DNA from: Eubacteriaceae bacterium
GTDB lineage: Bacteria; Bacillota; Clostridia; Lachnospirales; Lachnospiraceae
Direction of reading: 5' to 3'
Assembly: GCA_910574015.1 (NCBI GenBank)
Contig: CAJSYQ010000025.1
Span: 1-55,036, forward strand
DNA: 55,036 nt
Shown here: positions 53,555-55,036 of the stretch, piece by piece
Position numbering within the stretch: the first letter of the stretch is position 1
Layout: the number at the start of each line of letters is the position of its first letter
The notes under the pieces: generated by a model
What the model was told of the DNA's origin: nothing
Databases searched by the model: none
The model's input: the letters and a program-made list of their open reading frames with translations, nothing else
Made by a program: the position numbers and the translations under genes

Positions 53555-54934
53555 TTACGCTTTCACCTCGTTTCCAATCATCTTAAAATGTTTTAATGCC
53601 TCTATGATGAAATTTTCCTTATACTGCGGACAACTCGGCTGTCTGAAATCATCACCTTTTTTTGTTACATTATAGTTTTTTCTCTCAATAATGCCATACT
53701 TTCGCTTTATTTGGGCTATATACAGATTATTGACCTTAACCTGATGCATGTCCCAAACATATTGCTTAATCTGTGTGTAGGAGGCTTTCGACTCTGCAAC
53801 TGTCCGCCCTATATTATCACAACGCATTTTATATCCCACAGTCTGGTCAAGCATTCTTTTCGGATTTCCATGCTTATCCAGCTTATACATAGGGAAACGG
53901 AAAGTAACAGATTTAATGATTTTTCCATCTTCTCGTCTTTCCGGGAACACATCAATCCTCTCAATCAGCAAACGCATCATTTCCCGCCTATCCTTGCAGG
54001 ACATTTTTTCGTATATTTCCGGAAATTGCTCTAATGTTGACTTGATTTTTTCCAACGTAAAGCGAGATGCACTTAATTTCTCCCGATGCTTTTTCGCTTT
54101 CTGTATCTTATCTTCAATCAAATCAAGTTGATCATACAGAACATCTACCTGGTCAGAAAGATCTACAAAATCTTCATCATAGTTATCATCAAGAACATTT
54201 AAGGCATCTATCGACCTGTTTGCCTTGTCTTTTTTGTTCTCAACCCGGTAATACTGTTTTCTCAGAGACTGAATCTCGTTCTCTATCTTTTTGTAATCAT
54301 CTGTTTTTAAAAGTTGCTCATCCATATATGAAGTAAACGATGCCATTTCTCTTACCCTCATGATATATTCAAGAACTGCTGCATCTATTACTTCCTGATT
54401 GAGCTGTTTTACATATTGACAAGTTCTTCCATTAATCTTTTGATGGTTTGGACAACAGTAGCCATAGGATGTCTTAACCCATTCGCCTGTTATGGGACTT
54501 CTATTCCTTTTAGAATGAGCAATCATACCGGCACCACATAAAGGACATTTTAGAAGTCCTGACAAAATGCTGATTCTATCTTCATCCTCCACTCTGTCTT
54601 TTACCTTGCTTTTATCATCGTATTTATCCTTTACCCAATAGAATAATTCCTCCGATATAATAGGTTCATGAATCCCCTTTGCATATATCACTTCCTTAGG
54701 CTTTGCATTTTTGATATTTGTCCTACGGTTATAATACATGTCTCCACAATAGATTGGATTGCTTAAAATAGATACAACGGTATCTCTTCTAAAGGGCATA
54801 TCCCGACGAGTTCTATATCCCTTATCATTTAACCATCTTGCTACCGTAGCAATCCCAACGCCTTCCTCGGCATACATTTCAAATATCTTTTTTACAATCT
54901 CTGCTTCTTCCTTAACAATGTATAATTTCCCCTC
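53555..54934 (-). pseudogene. Large serine recombinase lacking its catalytic domain
   Basis: The open frame (first ATG at 54877) encodes a recombinase domain (IATVARWLNDKGYRTRRD), a zinc ribbon (CPLCGAGM and CPNHQKINGRTC), a coiled coil and a C-terminal domain. It has no resolvase domain. In-frame codons continue upstream as EGKLYIVKEEAEIVKKIFE, typical of the recombinase domain, until TAG at 54935-54937, and none of the first 19 codons is ATG, GTG or TTG. Further upstream the similarity ends, so the gene is cut rather than merely closed by a stop. An AGGAGG stands at that break. It may be a dead remnant, a DNA-binding accessory of the adjacent recombinase, or half of a gene split by recombination. 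Confidence 0.7.
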
Positions 54935-54937
54935 CTA

Positions 54938-55036
54938 ATATATAAGTGTAGGGTTTCAGTACCCAACAGCCAGTTGGGACTTCTCCCTCTCATTGTTTAA
55001 GCTGTATAATGATTAGGCATCGGTCTGACATTATTC
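54938..55036. other. Junction sequence upstream of the truncated recombinase
   Basis: No coding similarity was seen. CCCAAC (54962-54967) and GTTGGG (54973-54978) form a short hairpin. On the minus strand TTGGGT and a downstream TATAT stretch could form a promoter for the truncated gene. The sequence could also be an attachment-site or rearrangement scar. Confidence 0.35.

Overview
The window looks like a chromosomal segment of a low-to-mid G+C, spore-forming Clostridia member, most likely Lachnospiraceae. The reasons are the sporulation genes yqfC and yqfD beside rpsU, phoH and ybeY, a dgt-dnaG-rpoD-trmK-nucleoside kinase operon, a 58-residue Firmicutes-type S21, large serine recombinases, and consensus sigma-A promoters with strong GGAGG ribosome binding sites. 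Family and genus are inferred from gene content only. Almost all genes lie on the minus strand.

Layout. 1-1080: AT-rich accessory DNA with the tail of an unknown gene and a P-loop kinase-like gene, the latter enclosed by a perfect 14-bp inverted repeat. 1120-9982 (minus): carboxylesterase with an Ig-like N-terminus, membrane phosphoesterase, MBOAT acyltransferase with its SGNH-type partner, scpA-scpB (chromosome condensation) and a chemoreceptor. 10209-11405 (plus): a DacF-like D,D-carboxypeptidase behind an unusual repeat-rich intergenic region. 11545-21785 (minus): XRE and ECF-sigma regulators, dgt, dnaG, rpoD, trmK, a TGS-domain nucleoside kinase, the RNase P RNA (rnpB), an M29-type aminopeptidase and purE. 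21979-25823: an aconitase-family hydratase divergent from pyrB-pyrI, each with a near-consensus promoter. 25928-28738 (minus): a VTC polyphosphate polymerase-like protein, a DUF4956 membrane protein and a Cthe_2159-type beta-helix protein. 28841-35059 (minus): rpsU, yqfC, yqfD, phoH, ybeY, a YerB-like protein and a SpoVB/MurJ-type flippase. 35212-39783 (minus): LUD-domain protein, topoisomerase III, MscS channel and an S66 peptidase.

39780-41550 is an AT-rich two-gene cassette of a DUF262 protein and a MAE_28990-type HEPN protein. It sits between the glyA terminator and the LUD gene and overlaps the LUD start. It is the best candidate in the window for a little-described (defence or toxin-like) system. 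41651-45842 is a purM-purN-purD-glyA operon for purine and one-carbon metabolism, divergent from an aldolase-family gene at 46058. 47093-49684 is a secreted GH43 arabinanase-like enzyme with one ricin-type module inserted inside the catalytic propeller and a second at the C-terminus. cysS and a small lipoprotein follow.

The right edge (51857-54934) carries two adjacent large serine recombinase genes, the distal one lacking its catalytic resolvase domain. This marks the end of an integrated mobile element next to the cysS promoter.

Several start codons were reassigned from ribosome binding sites and family alignments (scpA, nucleoside kinase, dnaG, dgt, hydratase, DUF4956, yqfC, purM, aldolase). 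No tRNA gene, CRISPR array, T-box or known riboswitch was recognised. No gene-free stretch exceeds about 300 bases once rnpB and rpsU are placed.
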